A stretch of DNA of 64,000 nucleotides from Pseudomonas anguilliseptica (lineage in GTDB: Bacteria; Pseudomonadota; Gammaproteobacteria; Pseudomonadales; Pseudomonadaceae). The notes under the pieces were generated by a model. That model was not told the origin of the DNA. It ran no database searches and saw only the letters and a program-made list of their open reading frames with translations. Below, in pieces: positions 46,597 through 56,178 of the stretch. The stretch covers positions 3,968,001 to 4,032,000 of the forward strand of contig NZ_FNSC01000001.1 in assembly GCF_900105355.1 (NCBI RefSeq), read 5' to 3'. The position numbers and the translations under genes were made by a program. Within the stretch, counting starts at the first letter, position 1, and each line of letters starts with the position of its first letter.

Positions 46597-47112
46597 TTAG
46601 AAATTGTCGGTAGAAGTGAACAGGCCAACCCGCAGGCCTTCGGCGCTGTAGATTTCGCGGCCATCAACGCTGACGGTACCGTCGGCGATAGCCAGGACCA
46701 GGGAGCGGGCGATGGTGCGTTTGATCTGAATGTTGTAGGTGACTTTCTTGGCGGTCGGCAGGACCTGGCCGAAGAATTTCACTTCACCCGAACCGAGGGC
46801 GCGGCCGCGGCCGGGATTGCCCTGCCAGCCGAGGTGGAAACCCACCAGCTGCCACATGGCATCCAAGCCCAGGCAGCCTGGCATTACCGGATCGCCTTCA
46901 AAGTGGCAGGCGAAGAACCACAGGTCAGGAGTGATATCGAGCTCGGCGACAATTTCGCCCTTGCCGTACTTGCCGCCGGTGTCGCTGATGTGAGTGATGC
47001 GATCGATCATCAGCATGTTCGGCGCGGGCAGTTGCGCATTACCTGGGCCGAATAGTTCGCCGCGACTGCAAGCGAGCAGTTCTTCCCGGGTGAAGGCGTT
47101 TTGTTTTGTCAT
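46597..47112 (-). CDS. fabA: 3-hydroxydecanoyl-ACP dehydratase/isomerase
   Basis: The 171-aa bifunctional dehydratase/isomerase that introduces the cis double bond in anaerobic-type unsaturated fatty acid synthesis. The active His is in [15 protein letters not shown] and the Asp in [33 protein letters not shown] is the normal start and GGAG precedes it. It is the first gene of fabAB. A perfect inverted repeat 126 nt upstream may be an operator. Confidence 0.97.
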   Translation of the reverse strand: MTKQNAFTREELLACSRGELFGPGNAQLPAPNMLMIDRITHISDTGGKYGKGEIVAELDITPDLWFFACHFEGDPVMPGCLGLDAMWQLVGFHLGWQGNPGRGRALGSGEVKFFGQVLPTAKKVTYNIQIKRTIARSLVLAIADGTVSVDGREIYSAEGLRVGLFTSTDNF

Positions 47113-47237
47113 GCGAGCTCCTCAATTTGTCCCATGCGCCAAGGCTGGGCGAATCATCCTGGCTGGCGACGCAGCCTCTGCGCCTGCCAACAGCCTAGTC
47201 ATAGACTGTTGCGTTGTGGTGAAAGTCACAGCCTTGT

Positions 47238-47253
47238 GAGTACAGTTGTACTC
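47238..47253. promoter_or_regulatory. Candidate operator upstream of fabAB
   Basis: GAGTAC-AGTT-GTACTC is a perfect 16-bp inverted repeat between fabA and the divergently abutting kinase gene. Its TACA..TGTA core resembles binding sites of the TetR-family fatty-acid regulators FabR and DesT, which control fabAB in gamma-proteobacteria. The assignment to a particular regulator is inference. Confidence 0.5.
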
Positions 47254-47284
47254 CGCTCTTGTTGGCCTGTCATAGCCCATGGCT

Positions 47285-49214
47285 CTAGCCTGCAGCAGTT
47301 GAGCCTTCTTGACTACCCGTCAAAGGTCGAGAGGGCAGCCAGCGTTGCAGGATTCGCTGCAAATCAGCCCGTTTGAAGGGTTTTGCCAGGTAGTCATTCA
47401 TGCCCGATTGCAGGCAGGCCTCGCGGTCGCCCTGCAGGGCATTGGCGGTCAGGGCGATGATCGGCAATTCGGCGCAGCCCGGCAGGCGGCGGATCTGCCG
47501 CGTGGCCTCGTAGCCATCCATGATTGGCAGGCGGCAATCCATCAGAATTGCTGCATATCTCTGCTGGCTGACCTGATGCACGGCCTGGGCACCATCGCCG
47601 ACCAGACTTACCTGATAGCCCAGGCTGCGCAGCATCGCCTCAATCTACGGTCTGGTTGACCGGGTTGTCTTCGACCAGCAGCACCGGCTGGCCTTTACCC
47701 TGGTCTGCTGGCAGTGGTGCGTCGCTGACAGCAGGTGCGACCTGCTGGGAAAAGGGCAGTGGCACTTCCAGGGTAAATACCGAGCCCTGGCCTTCCTGGC
47801 TGACCGCGCGCAGGGTGCCGCCCATGCGCTCGGCAAGGGTGCGGGCAATGGGCAAACCCAGCCCGGTGCCTCCGTAACGTCTTGAAATAGAAGTGTCGGC
47901 CTGCTGGAAGGCATCGAACATATGTTCCAGGCGCTCGGGGGAGATGCCGATGCCGCTGTCGTGTACCGCGCAGCTGAACCACAGTACCTGGTTGTCCAGC
48001 GCCTGCCAGGTGCTGTGTACGCGGATACTGCCGCTTTCGGTGAATTTCAGGGCGTTGCCGATCAGGTTGACCAGAATCTGCCGAATCCGCGTTGGGTCGC
48101 CCTGTACCTGTACCTGCAGCTGCTCCAGCCCGCTCTGCGTGTCCAAGAGCAATTGCAGGCCTCGCTGCTGGGCGCTGTGTTGGAATACCTGAATCGAGCT
48201 TTGCAGCAGGTCGAGCAGGCTGAAAGGGATGCGCTCCAGTTCCAGCGCACCGCGTTCGATGCGCGAGAAATCGAGAATATCGTTGATGACTTTCAACAGG
48301 TGCTCGGTGGACTCGGTGGCCAGGGCGGCGTATTCCGCCTGCTCCTGGGTCATTTCCGTGGTTTCCAGCAACTGCAGCATGCCCAGTACGCCATTCATCG
48401 GTGTGCGCAACTCGTGGCTCATCATCGCCAGGAAATCGGATTTGGCACGGTTGGCCAGCTCCGACTGTTCGCGCGCTTGAATCAGCAGGGCCATGGCCCG
48501 TTGTTGTTCTTCACTTGCGCTGGCCAGGCCGTGGGCGAGGTTGTTGATATGCCGCGCCAGCGCCTGCAATTCCCCTTCACCGACTTCGGGCAGAGTGGTC
48601 TGGTAGTTGCCGGCCTGAATCGCGCTAACCGCTTCGCCCATGGCGCTAAGCGGTTGTGACAGATGGCGGGCCAGGCGGCGAGCGAGAAGAAAGGTCAGTA
48701 CCAGGGCAAACAGGGCGATCAGGGTGGCCTTGAAGAGGATTTCCTGCTGGCGGGTGTTGAAGGCATCGTTGGACATGCCCACGACGACATAACCCAGGTA
48801 GTCATCGGTCAACGTTTGCTGAGTGGGACTGTTTAATGCCGCGCGTTGCAGATGGATCGGCGCCTGGAATACCTCAACCAGGCTACTGGCGTGGCCGCTG
48901 CCGGGTGTCTGTTCGACGTAGACGAGAATCTTGCCGGTGTGGTCGCGTACTTCAAGGAAGCGCACATGCGGGGTCTTCAACGTGGCTTGCAGCAGGGCAT
49001 CGAGGACATCGAGGTTGCCGGAAATCACCCCGTAGGTGCTGGCCGGGGCCAACTGGCTGGCGATCAGCTGGCCGTTGTGGTTGAGCTCCTGACGCAGGTC
49101 CTGCAGGCGGGCAAAGGTGAAGAATCCGGTGAGCAGCAGGGTCAGCAACAGGGCGGGGCCGACACTGATCAGTTGAGTACGGGTATGGATATTCCAGCCG
49201 CGGCGCAGAATCAT
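47285..49214 (-). pseudogene. Hybrid sensor kinase like PA1611, 1-bp insertion before receiver
   Basis: The restored product is about 642 aa: a helix (about 17-35), a periplasmic sensor, a second helix (about 165-185), HAMP, HisKA ([20 protein letters not shown]), HATPase ([38 protein letters not shown]) and a receiver. The kinase frame reads [13 protein letters not shown] then D-TGA; removing one base at 47645 gives [19 protein letters not shown] and a complete receiver with LMDCRLPIMDG, ending 47285. Position next to fabAB and domain order match P. aeruginosa PA1611, which is reported to bind RetS and influence the Gac/Rsm switch. As written, kinase and receiver are separated, and the receiver lacks its own start. 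Confidence 0.87.
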
Positions 49215-49417
49215 CGGGCCACTCCGCTGCTGCGCAGAACTTGCGAGCGCTGGAGAGCTGGCCGATTTTTCACGACCTTAGGGTGAAGCCGGGCTTGGGT
49301 GCTATAGATCACGCCACAACCTTGTTTGCGTTTTAAAAGGCTGCATGTTAACTGAGCTGCCTGGCTTTGCCAGTGCCAGGCAACCTGCTAAAAGCTGGCT
49401 GCATACAGGTGTCGCCG

Positions 49418-49423
49418 TATAAT
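49418..49423 (+). promoter_or_regulatory. Probable -10 box of the gpsA promoter
   Basis: TATAAT at 49418-49423, 42 nt before the gpsA ATG. The -35 is weak (TGGCTG with a 16-nt spacer), so the promoter is only probable. Confidence 0.5.
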
Positions 49424-49465
49424 GCGAGCGATTCGCCACTTTCAATGGTTTACCACGGATGCGTT

Positions 49466-50488
49466 ATGACTGATCAGCACCCCATCGCAGTGCTTGGCGG
49501 CGGTAGCTTCGGCACTGCGATTGCTAATTTGCTGGCCGAGAATGGCCAGCACGTCCTGCACTGGATGCGCGACCCACAACAGGCCCAGGCGATTCGGCTG
49601 ACCCGTGAAAATCCGCGTTACCTCAAAGGCATCAAGATTCACTCAGGCGTTGACCCGGTAACTGACCTGAGCGCGACCCTGAAGGCTTGTCAGCTTATTT
49701 TCGTGGCCTTGCCCTCCAGTGCTTTGCGCCAGGCCTTGCAGCCGGTGGCCGAGCTGCTGAGCGGCAAGTTGCTGGTGAGCACCACCAAGGGCATCGAGGC
49801 GCAGAGTTTTCTGCTGATGAGCCAGATTCTCGAAGACATTGCTCCGCAGGCGCGCATAGGCGTGCTGTCTGGCCCGAATCTGGCGCGTGAAGTGGCCGAG
49901 CATGCGCTGACTGCTTCGGTCGTCGCCAGCGAGGACGAAGATCTCTGCCAGCAAGTGCAGGCCGCGTTGCACGGCCGTACCTTCCGCGTGTACGCCAGTG
50001 GCGACCGTTTTGGCGTCGAACTGGGCGGGGCGCTGAAGAACGTCTACGCGATCATTGCCGGTATGGCGGCGGCCATGGACATGGGCGAAAACACCAAAAG
50101 CATGCTGATTACTCGCGCATTGGCGGAAATGACCCGCTTTGCGGTCAAACTGGGCGCCAATCCCATGACTTTCCTCGGGCTGGCCGGGGTGGGCGATCTG
50201 ATCGTCACCTGCTCCTCGGCGAAAAGCCGCAACTATCAGGTCGGTTTCGCCCTCGGTGAGGGGCTGAGCCTGGAGGATGCTGTAACGCGTCTGGGTGAAG
50301 TGGCGGAAGGGGTAAACACCCTCAAGGTGCTGAAAGCCAAGGCTGAAGAGTTGCAGGTCTACATGCCGTTAGTCGCAGGTCTGCATGCCATTCTGTTCGA
50401 GGGGCGCACGCTGAATCAGGTGATCGGCGCACTTATGAGTGGTGAGCCGAAGACCGACGTCGACTTTATTCCCACCACCGGTTTCTAA
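49466..50488 (+). CDS. gpsA: Glycerol-3-phosphate dehydrogenase [NAD(P)+]
   Basis: The 340-aa cytosolic enzyme that reduces dihydroxyacetone phosphate to sn-glycerol-3-phosphate for phospholipid synthesis. It has the nucleotide fold [19 protein letters not shown], the [12 protein letters not shown] substrate segment, the catalytic lysine in [15 protein letters not shown], and [20 protein letters not shown]. The frame is open further upstream, but ATG 49466 gives the normal N-terminus [13 protein letters not shown] and size. DUF4389 and sixA follow closely. Confidence 0.97.
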   Translation: MTDQHPIAVLGGGSFGTAIANLLAENGQHVLHWMRDPQQAQAIRLTRENPRYLKGIKIHSGVDPVTDLSATLKACQLIFVALPSSALRQALQPVAELLSGKLLVSTTKGIEAQSFLLMSQILEDIAPQARIGVLSGPNLAREVAEHALTASVVASEDEDLCQQVQAALHGRTFRVYASGDRFGVELGGALKNVYAIIAGMAAAMDMGENTKSMLITRALAEMTRFAVKLGANPMTFLGLAGVGDLIVTCSSAKSRNYQVGFALGEGLSLEDAVTRLGEVAEGVNTLKVLKAKAEELQVYMPLVAGLHAILFEGRTLNQVIGALMSGEPKTDVDFIPTTGF

Positions 50489-50522
50489 GATTTAGCTTTC
50501 TAAACCCTGCAAGGAGATGAGC

Positions 50523-50870
50523 ATGAGTGATGACAATCAGGAACTGCAGCGCGAATCGATTCTACTGCGCATCCTCTGGATGGTGATCTTCACCATTGTC
50601 TGGCAACTGGCGGAAATCCTCCTGGGCGCCGTGGTGTTGCTGCAGCTTGGTTACCGCTTGTTTTACGGTGCGCCGAATGCCGGTCTGCTGAGCTTTGGTG
50701 ACAGCTTGAGCCAGTACCTGGCGCAGATCGGTCGCTTTGGCACCTTCAATAGCGATGAAAAACCCTGGCCTTTTGCCGACTGGCCTACCCCGCAAGCACC
50801 ACAAGGTGAGACTCCGCACAGCATTCCGGCGGCGGCCCACCCAGTGCGTGACGAAGAACCGAAGCTTTGA
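50523..50870 (+). CDS. DUF4389 family protein
   Basis: A 115-aa protein with one long hydrophobic region (ILWMVIFTIVWQLAEILLGAVVLLQ split into segments around residues 17-42) and the conserved LGYRLFYGAPNAGLLSFGDSLSQYL that marks DUF4389. AAGGAG lies 6 nt before ATG 50523, preferred over ATG 50517. Function is unknown. It sits between gpsA and sixA, an order common in Pseudomonas. Confidence 0.82.
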   Translation: MSDDNQELQRESILLRILWMVIFTIVWQLAEILLGAVVLLQLGYRLFYGAPNAGLLSFGDSLSQYLAQIGRFGTFNSDEKPWPFADWPTPQAPQGETPHSIPAAAHPVRDEEPKL

Positions 50871-50895
50871 CTGGTCGGTTGATGGGGGCAGGGCG

Positions 50896-51360
50896 GTGAA
50901 GCTGTGGCTGCTGCGCCACGGTGAAGCCGAATCGACTGCACGCACTGATGCCGAGCGCAACCTGACTGCCCATGGTCGGCAGCAGGTGCGTGAGGCAGCT
51001 GCGCACTTGCTGGACCGGCCATTGCAGGCCGTTCTGGTCAGCCCCTATGTCCGGGCGCAGCAGACGGCCGATCTGGCCTGCGACGTTTTGGCCTTTAGCG
51101 GTAGCCGGCAGACTGTGCCCTGGCTAACGCCGGAGAGTGACCTGCGCCAGACGCTGCGCGAGCTGGACGGCTATGCGTTCGACGAGCTGTTGCTGGTTAC
51201 CCATCAACCGCTGGTTGGCGCCTTGGCGGGCTTGCTGATTCATGGCCATCGCCAGCAACCGCTGCCCATGAACACCGCCAGCCTGGCGTTGCTGGAAGGT
51301 GATGATCTGCTGGCCGGGTTAATGAAATTGTCGCTCCACAAGCACCCGGCGCAGCGCTGA
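50896..51360 (+). CDS. sixA: Phosphohistidine phosphatase SixA
   Basis: A 154-aa histidine-phosphatase-superfamily protein. The catalytic RHG motif is in KLWLLRHGEAES, the second arginine in SPYVRAQQTADLA, and the second histidine in LLLVTHQPLVGAL. SixA dephosphorylates phosphohistidine in HPt domains or phosphotransferase proteins. GTG 50896 is the likely start since the domain begins there; GGGGGCAGGG precedes it. It is 25 nt after the DUF4389 gene. Confidence 0.88.
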   Translation: MKLWLLRHGEAESTARTDAERNLTAHGRQQVREAAAHLLDRPLQAVLVSPYVRAQQTADLACDVLAFSGSRQTVPWLTPESDLRQTLRELDGYAFDELLLVTHQPLVGALAGLLIHGHRQQPLPMNTASLALLEGDDLLAGLMKLSLHKHPAQR

Positions 51361-51423
51361 CGGCTTACTACACGCCGAAACATTTCTCCTCTTGCGGGCC
51401 GCCTTTGTGCGTGGAATAGTCCG

Positions 51424-51461
51424 ACCAAGCAATTGCTTGGTTGGCTCCACAAAAACAATAA
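51424..51461 (+). promoter_or_regulatory. Palindromic operator candidate and Hfq/Crc motif before acyl-CoA synthetase gene
   Basis: ACCAAGCAATTGCTTGGT (51424-51441) is a perfect 18-bp palindrome that could bind a dimeric regulator. AACAATAA (51454-51461) fits the AANAANAA motif bound by Hfq/Crc and adjoins the AGGAGG ribosome site (51462-51467), the usual position for catabolite repression in Pseudomonas. Confidence 0.6.
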
Positions 51462-51474
51462 AGGAGGAAGCCCT

Positions 51475-53142
51475 GTGGCTGATGCAATCCGTTTGCCGCT
51501 TGAGGTGTTTTATGAGCGCGAGGCTCGGCACCCGAATAAACGCTACATGGTGCAGCCGCTGCCGGGTGGTCAGCTGCAGGAACTGAGTTGGGCCGACGTC
51601 GGCGAGCAGGCGCGCCGTGCGGCCAACTGGCTGCGCAGCCGCGAACTGCCACAGGGCAGCCGCATCGCGATCATTTCCAAGAACTGTGCGCACTGGATTG
51701 TCACCGACCTGGCGATCTGGATGGCTGGTCACGTTTCGGTGCCGTTGTATCCCAACCTCACCGCCGAATCGGTTGGTCAGGTGTTGCGCCATTCCGAGGC
51801 CGCACTGGTGTTCGTCGGCAAGCTGGATGATTGGCCATCCATGTTGGCGGGTGTGCCTGAGGGCGTGCCTACTATCGGCCTGCCGCTGCGCCCGCAGGGC
51901 GAATTCAGCTTTACCTGGGATGACCTGCAGGGCTGTACGCCGATTCAGGACAACCCCAAGGCGGCTGCCGACCAGCTTGCCACCATCATCTACACCTCCG
52001 GCACCACCGGCACGCCGAAAGGGGTGATGCATCACTTCAGCAATTTCGGCTTCGCCGCCAGCCACGCCACTGAGCTGTTTGGCGTTGGCGAGAATGACCG
52101 GGTGCTGTCCTACCTGCCGCTGTGCCATGTGGCCGAGCGTATGTTTGTCGAACTGGCGTCGATCTACGCCGGACAGACGATCTTCTTTGCCGAGAGCCTG
52201 GACACCTTCCTCGAAGACCTCAAGCGCGCGCGGCCAACGGTGATGTTTGGCGTGCCACGGTTCTGGACCAAGTTCCAGATGGGCGTCTACAGCAAGATGC
52301 CGGCCGAGAAACTGGACTTCCTGCTCAAGCTGCCGATTATTGGGCGTATCGTCGGCAAAAAGGTACTGGTCGGCTTGGGTCTGGACGCTGTGCGCTATGC
52401 GCTGTCTGGCGCGGCGCCGGTGCCTGAGGCACTGCTCAACTGGTACAAGCGCCTGGGCCTGGATGTGCTGGAGGTCTATGGCATGACCGAGAACTGCGGT
52501 TACTCGCACGTATGCCGGCCAGGCAAGTTCAAACAGGGCTGGATCGGCCAGAACAGCCCCGGCGTCGAGGTGCGGATTGCAGAGGATGGCGAAGTGCAGG
52601 TGCGCAGCGGTGCGACCATGCAGGGCTACTACAAGGACCCGGAAAAGACTGCAGAAACCATCACCCCGGATGGCTTCCTGCGCACTGGCGACAAGGGCGA
52701 ACAGGATGCCGAGGGTAACCTGCGCCTGACCGGGCGGATCAAGGAAATCTTCAAGACCAGCAAGGGCAAATACGTTGCTCCGGCACCCATTGAAAACCGC
52801 CTGGGCGAGCACTCGCGCATCGAACAGGTGTGTGTGGTCGGCGATGGCATGGCCCAGCCGATGGCACTCTGTGTGCTTTCTGATGTAGGCCGCAGCGAAG
52901 CCCTCAACGGCGCGCGTGGCGAGCTGGAAAGCAGCCTGAAAAAACTACTGGAAGAGGTCAATCAGAATCTCGACAAGCATGAGCGCCTGCAACGCCTGGT
53001 GCTGGTCAAAGAGGTGTGGGCGGTGGATAACGGCTTCCTCACCCCGACTCTGAAGATCAAACGCGCGGTGGTTGAAGGCACCTATGGTGAACGCTTCGAC
53101 GAGTGGACCACTCGCAGCGAAGCGGTGCTCTGGCACGAGTGA
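51475..53142 (+). CDS. AMP-binding acyl-CoA synthetase
   Basis: A 555-aa ANL-superfamily ligase that activates a carboxylic acid, probably a long-chain fatty acid, to its CoA ester through an acyl-adenylate. Motifs: P-loop YTSGTTGTPKGVMHH, ALSGAAPVPEALL, YGMTENCGY, FLRTGDKGEQDAEGNLRLTGR and the C-terminal catalytic-lysine region FLTPTLKIKRAVVE. GTG 51475 follows a strong AAAGGAGG. It is followed by a thioesterase, suggesting shared acyl-CoA metabolism. Likely under catabolite repression because an Hfq/Crc motif overlaps the ribosome site. Confidence 0.92.
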   Translation: MADAIRLPLEVFYEREARHPNKRYMVQPLPGGQLQELSWADVGEQARRAANWLRSRELPQGSRIAIISKNCAHWIVTDLAIWMAGHVSVPLYPNLTAESVGQVLRHSEAALVFVGKLDDWPSMLAGVPEGVPTIGLPLRPQGEFSFTWDDLQGCTPIQDNPKAAADQLATIIYTSGTTGTPKGVMHHFSNFGFAASHATELFGVGENDRVLSYLPLCHVAERMFVELASIYAGQTIFFAESLDTFLEDLKRARPTVMFGVPRFWTKFQMGVYSKMPAEKLDFLLKLPIIGRIVGKKVLVGLGLDAVRYALSGAAPVPEALLNWYKRLGLDVLEVYGMTENCGYSHVCRPGKFKQGWIGQNSPGVEVRIAEDGEVQVRSGATMQGYYKDPEKTAETITPDGFLRTGDKGEQDAEGNLRLTGRIKEIFKTSKGKYVAPAPIENRLGEHSRIEQVCVVGDGMAQPMALCVLSDVGRSEALNGARGELESSLKKLLEEVNQNLDKHERLQRLVLVKEVWAVDNGFLTPTLKIKRAVVEGTYGERFDEWTTRSEAVLWHE

Positions 53143-53148
53143 TCAGGC

Positions 53149-53180
53149 ACGTGGCCGGCATACTTGTATGCCGGCCACGT
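53149..53180. other. 14-bp perfect hairpin between acyl-CoA synthetase and thioesterase
   Basis: ACGTGGCCGGCATA-CTTG-TATGCCGGCCACGT is one of the strongest hairpins in the window. It lies 7 nt after the stop and has no T tract, so it may act as a 3' stabiliser or weak terminator. Confidence 0.75.
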
Positions 53181-53210
53181 TCTGGCTGAATCGACCTTAA
53201 AGGACTGACT

Positions 53211-53657
53211 ATGGCCCTCTGGCAGCAAACCCCGAACCTGGCTCAGCTCAATGGCTTTCTGAAAAACACCATCGGCGAGCAACTGGATATCCGCTTTGAC
53301 GCCTTCGACGACGAGTCGCTGACCGCCAGCATGGTGGTCGACTCACGTACTCACCAACCCTACGGCCTGCTGCATGGCGGCGCGTCGGTGGTGCTGGCGG
53401 AAACCCTTGGCTCCACCGCCAGCCATCTGTGCATCGACAGCAGCAAGTTCTACTGTGTTGGCCTGGAAGTAAACGCCAATCACCTGCGCGGCTTGCGCAG
53501 CGGCCGGGTGACTGCGGTCGCCCGCGCGGTGCATCTGGGGCGTACCACCCATGTATGGGATATCCGCCTGAGTGGCGAGGATGGCAAGGCCAGCTGCATT
53601 TCCCGGCTGACCATGGCCATTGTGCCGTTGGCTGAGAACGGTCCGGCGCAACGCTGA
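53211..53657 (+). CDS. Hotdog thioesterase (EntH/PaaI type)
   Basis: A 148-aa hotdog-fold thioesterase. LLHGGASVVLAETLGSTASHL is the active-site loop and helix, with Glu as the catalytic acid, as in EntH/YdiI enzymes. LEVNANHLRGLRSGRV follows. AAGGA precedes the ATG. Position after an acyl-CoA synthetase suggests that it releases CoA from overloaded acyl-CoAs, which is inference. Confidence 0.9.
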   Translation: MALWQQTPNLAQLNGFLKNTIGEQLDIRFDAFDDESLTASMVVDSRTHQPYGLLHGGASVVLAETLGSTASHLCIDSSKFYCVGLEVNANHLRGLRSGRVTAVARAVHLGRTTHVWDIRLSGEDGKASCISRLTMAIVPLAENGPAQR

Positions 53658-53794
53658 GGGCCGCCCGCGCTATTCGTTGGCGGGCCTCCCATCAGCTTTG
53701 GCTATAGTGCCGTCATTCACTGGCCGTTTTGTCATTGCTGCATCTCAAGCACTGCCGGACAATCGTTGGCAACTTCCCTGATAAGCCCGCCGCC

Positions 53795-54604
53795 ATGACC
53801 CAGTCCGTATTCTTCGCCCATGCCAACGGCTTTCCCTCGGCCACCTACGGCAAGCTGTTTGCCGCGCTGGCGCCTGACTACTCGGTGCAGCACCTGGAGC
53901 AGCATGGGCATGACCCGCGTTTCCCGGTGAATGACAACTGGAGCAATCTGGTCGATGAGCTGATTCACCACCTCGAAGCCAGCCGGCAACCGGTCTGGGG
54001 TGTTGGTCATTCCTTGGGTGGCGTGCTGCATTACCATGCCGCCTTGTTGCGTCCCGAGCTGTATCTGGGCGTAGTGATGCTCGACTCGCCAGTGCTGACC
54101 CTGGCCGACAAGATGGTGATTCGCGCAGCCAAACGCTTTGGCTTTATCGACCGCATCACCCCGGCAGGGCGCACGCTGGGCCGGCGTGAGGAGTTTTTCG
54201 ACCTGGCCGAAGCACGCGGCTATTTCGCCGGCAAGGGCCTGTTCCGCCGTTTCGATCCCGAATGCCTGGATGCCTATGTGCAACACGGTCTGCAAGCGGC
54301 GGGTAGTAACCTGCGCCTGCGCTTTGATCCGGCTACGGAAATCAGCATCTACCGCAGCGTGCCGCATACCAGCCCGGGTCGGCCGCAGCAGTTGAAGGTG
54401 CCGCTGGCCATGGTGCGTGGCCGCCATAGCCGGGTGGTACTGCCGCATCACGCCCATCTGGTGCGCCGCGTGCCGAAGGGTGAATACCTGACCCTGCCCG
54501 GCGGGCATATGTTTCCTCTGGAGCGCCCACAAGATACGGCGGAGTTGCTGAAAAAGCTGTTCCAGCGCTGGGCCGGGCAACCCGCGAGCGAGCAAAGCGC
54601 ATGA
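53795..54604 (+). CDS. Alpha/beta hydrolase
   Basis: A 269-aa alpha/beta hydrolase. The nucleophile elbow is GVGHSLGGVLHYH (Ser), with FFAHANGFPSATYG at the oxyanion region and the catalytic His in LPGGHMFPLERP. The ATG at 53795 has no good ribosome site; a TATAGT near 53703 could be a -10. It overlaps a second hydrolase gene by 4 nt. Substrate unknown. Confidence 0.87.
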   Translation: MTQSVFFAHANGFPSATYGKLFAALAPDYSVQHLEQHGHDPRFPVNDNWSNLVDELIHHLEASRQPVWGVGHSLGGVLHYHAALLRPELYLGVVMLDSPVLTLADKMVIRAAKRFGFIDRITPAGRTLGRREEFFDLAEARGYFAGKGLFRRFDPECLDAYVQHGLQAAGSNLRLRFDPATEISIYRSVPHTSPGRPQQLKVPLAMVRGRHSRVVLPHHAHLVRRVPKGEYLTLPGGHMFPLERPQDTAELLKKLFQRWAGQPASEQSA

Positions 54605-55464
54605 GCCTGAATTTTGAAGAAGTCCGTCTGCGCCTGCCGCATATCGAGCTGGCTGCCCATCTGTATGGCCCGGAAGACGGCGTGCCGGTGATTGCTCTGC
54701 ACGGCTGGCTGGACAATGCCGCCAGCTTTTCCCGCCTGGCGCCGTTGTTGCCTGGGCTGCGCATTGTGGCCCTGGATTTTGCCGGCCACGGCCATTCTGA
54801 GCATCGTCCGCCAGGCGCCGGTTACGCCATCTGGGACTATGCCCATGATGTGCTGCAGGTCGCCGAACAGTTCGGCTGGCAGCGCTTTTCTCTGCTCGGG
54901 CATTCCATGGGCGCGATCGTTTCGGTGTTGCTGGCCGGGGCGATGCCGGAGCGGATCGAACGCCTGGCGCTGATTGACGGGCTGATTCCCTACACCGGTG
55001 AGCCGGACACGGCGCCACAGAAACTCGGCGAAGCGCTCAAGGCGCAGCTGGCCCTGGCGGGCAAGAGCAAGCCGGTGTATGCCGAGTTCGACCGGGCCGT
55101 GCAAGCGCGGATGCGCGGGGTAGGGGCGGTCAGCCGTGAAGCCGCAGAATTGCTCGCTCAGCGTGGCCTGATGCCGGTGCCCGGTGGTTATACCTGGCGC
55201 ACCGACAGCCGCCTGACGCTGCCATCGCCGCTGCGCCTGACCCAGGCCCATGCGTTGGCGTTTGTGCGCAGCCTGCAATGCCCGGCCAAACTGGTGATGG
55301 CGCAGCAGGGCATGTTGCTTGCTCAGCCGAGCATGACTCAGCTGGTCGAGGGCCTGGCCATCGAGGTGGCGCAGCTGCCTGGCGGCCATCATCTGCATCT
55401 GGATGACGACGCTGGGGCGGGCTTGGTAGCAGACTGTTTCAAAGCTTTCCTGGGCGCGCCTTGA
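54601..55464 (+). CDS. Alpha/beta hydrolase
   Basis: A 287-aa alpha/beta hydrolase with ALHGWLDNAASFSRLAPLL (oxyanion), LLGHSMGAIVSVLLAG (nucleophile Ser) and LPGGHHLHLDD (catalytic His). It is coupled by an ATGA overlap to the upstream hydrolase; the two are distinct in sequence, so this is not a recent duplication. Substrate unknown. Confidence 0.9.
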   Translation: MSLNFEEVRLRLPHIELAAHLYGPEDGVPVIALHGWLDNAASFSRLAPLLPGLRIVALDFAGHGHSEHRPPGAGYAIWDYAHDVLQVAEQFGWQRFSLLGHSMGAIVSVLLAGAMPERIERLALIDGLIPYTGEPDTAPQKLGEALKAQLALAGKSKPVYAEFDRAVQARMRGVGAVSREAAELLAQRGLMPVPGGYTWRTDSRLTLPSPLRLTQAHALAFVRSLQCPAKLVMAQQGMLLAQPSMTQLVEGLAIEVAQLPGGHHLHLDDDAGAGLVADCFKAFLGAP

Positions 55465-55515
55465 CTTGGTAAAGGCAACTGGGGAAAGGTGTGGGCGATA
55501 GCCACGGAGATTCGC

Positions 55516-56178
55516 ATGATCGACCTGTATACCGCCGCCACCCCCAACGGCCATAAAGCGTCCATCGCACTGGAAGAGTTACAACTGCCGTACACCGTGC
55601 AGGCTTTGAGTTTCGACAAGCAGGAACAGAAGGCTGCGGCTTTTCTCAAGATCAATCCCAATGGCCGCATTCCGGCGATTGTTGACCGCGCCAATGATGA
55701 TTTCGCCGTGTTCGAGTCCGGTGCCATTCTGCTGTATCTCGCCGAGAAAACCGGGCAGCTGCTGCCCAGCGACGCCAAGGGGCGCTCGCGGGTGATCCAG
55801 TGGTTGATGTTCCAGATGGGCGGGCTCGGCCCGATGCAGGGGCAGGCCAATGTGTTTTTTCGCTATTTTCCGGAAAAACTGCAGGGCCCGATCGACCGTT
55901 ATCAGCACGAAACCCGCCGTCTGTATGAAGTGCTCGACACTCGCCTAGGCGAGTCGCAGTACCTGGCCGATGACTACAGCATCGCCGATATCGCCACCTA
56001 TCCCTGGGTGCGCATCCACGATTGGGCCGGCGTCTCAGTCGACGGCCTGGAGCATCTGCAGCGCTGGATGGCTGAGCTGGCTGATCGCCCTGCAGTGCAG
56101 CGCGGCTTGCTGGTGCCGCAGCGTGAAGCAGACGGCGACAAAATCGTTAAAGCGGCGCAAGCGATGCTGATCAAATGA
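55516..56178 (+). CDS. Glutathione S-transferase family protein
   Basis: A 220-aa two-domain GST-like protein. The thioredoxin-like N-domain shows [34 protein letters not shown] and the glutathione-binding [15 protein letters not shown]. The all-helical C-domain contains [20 protein letters not shown] resembles the YfcG/YghU group of disulfide-bond oxidoreductases. The ATG at 55516 follows CGGAG at about 8 nt. It overlaps the DUF4892 gene by 4 nt. Confidence 0.9.
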   Translation: MIDLYTAATPNGHKASIALEELQLPYTVQALSFDKQEQKAAAFLKINPNGRIPAIVDRANDDFAVFESGAILLYLAEKTGQLLPSDAKGRSRVIQWLMFQMGGLGPMQGQANVFFRYFPEKLQGPIDRYQHETRRLYEVLDTRLGESQYLADDYSIADIATYPWVRIHDWAGVSVDGLEHLQRWMAELADRPAVQRGLLVPQREADGDKIVKAAQAMLIK

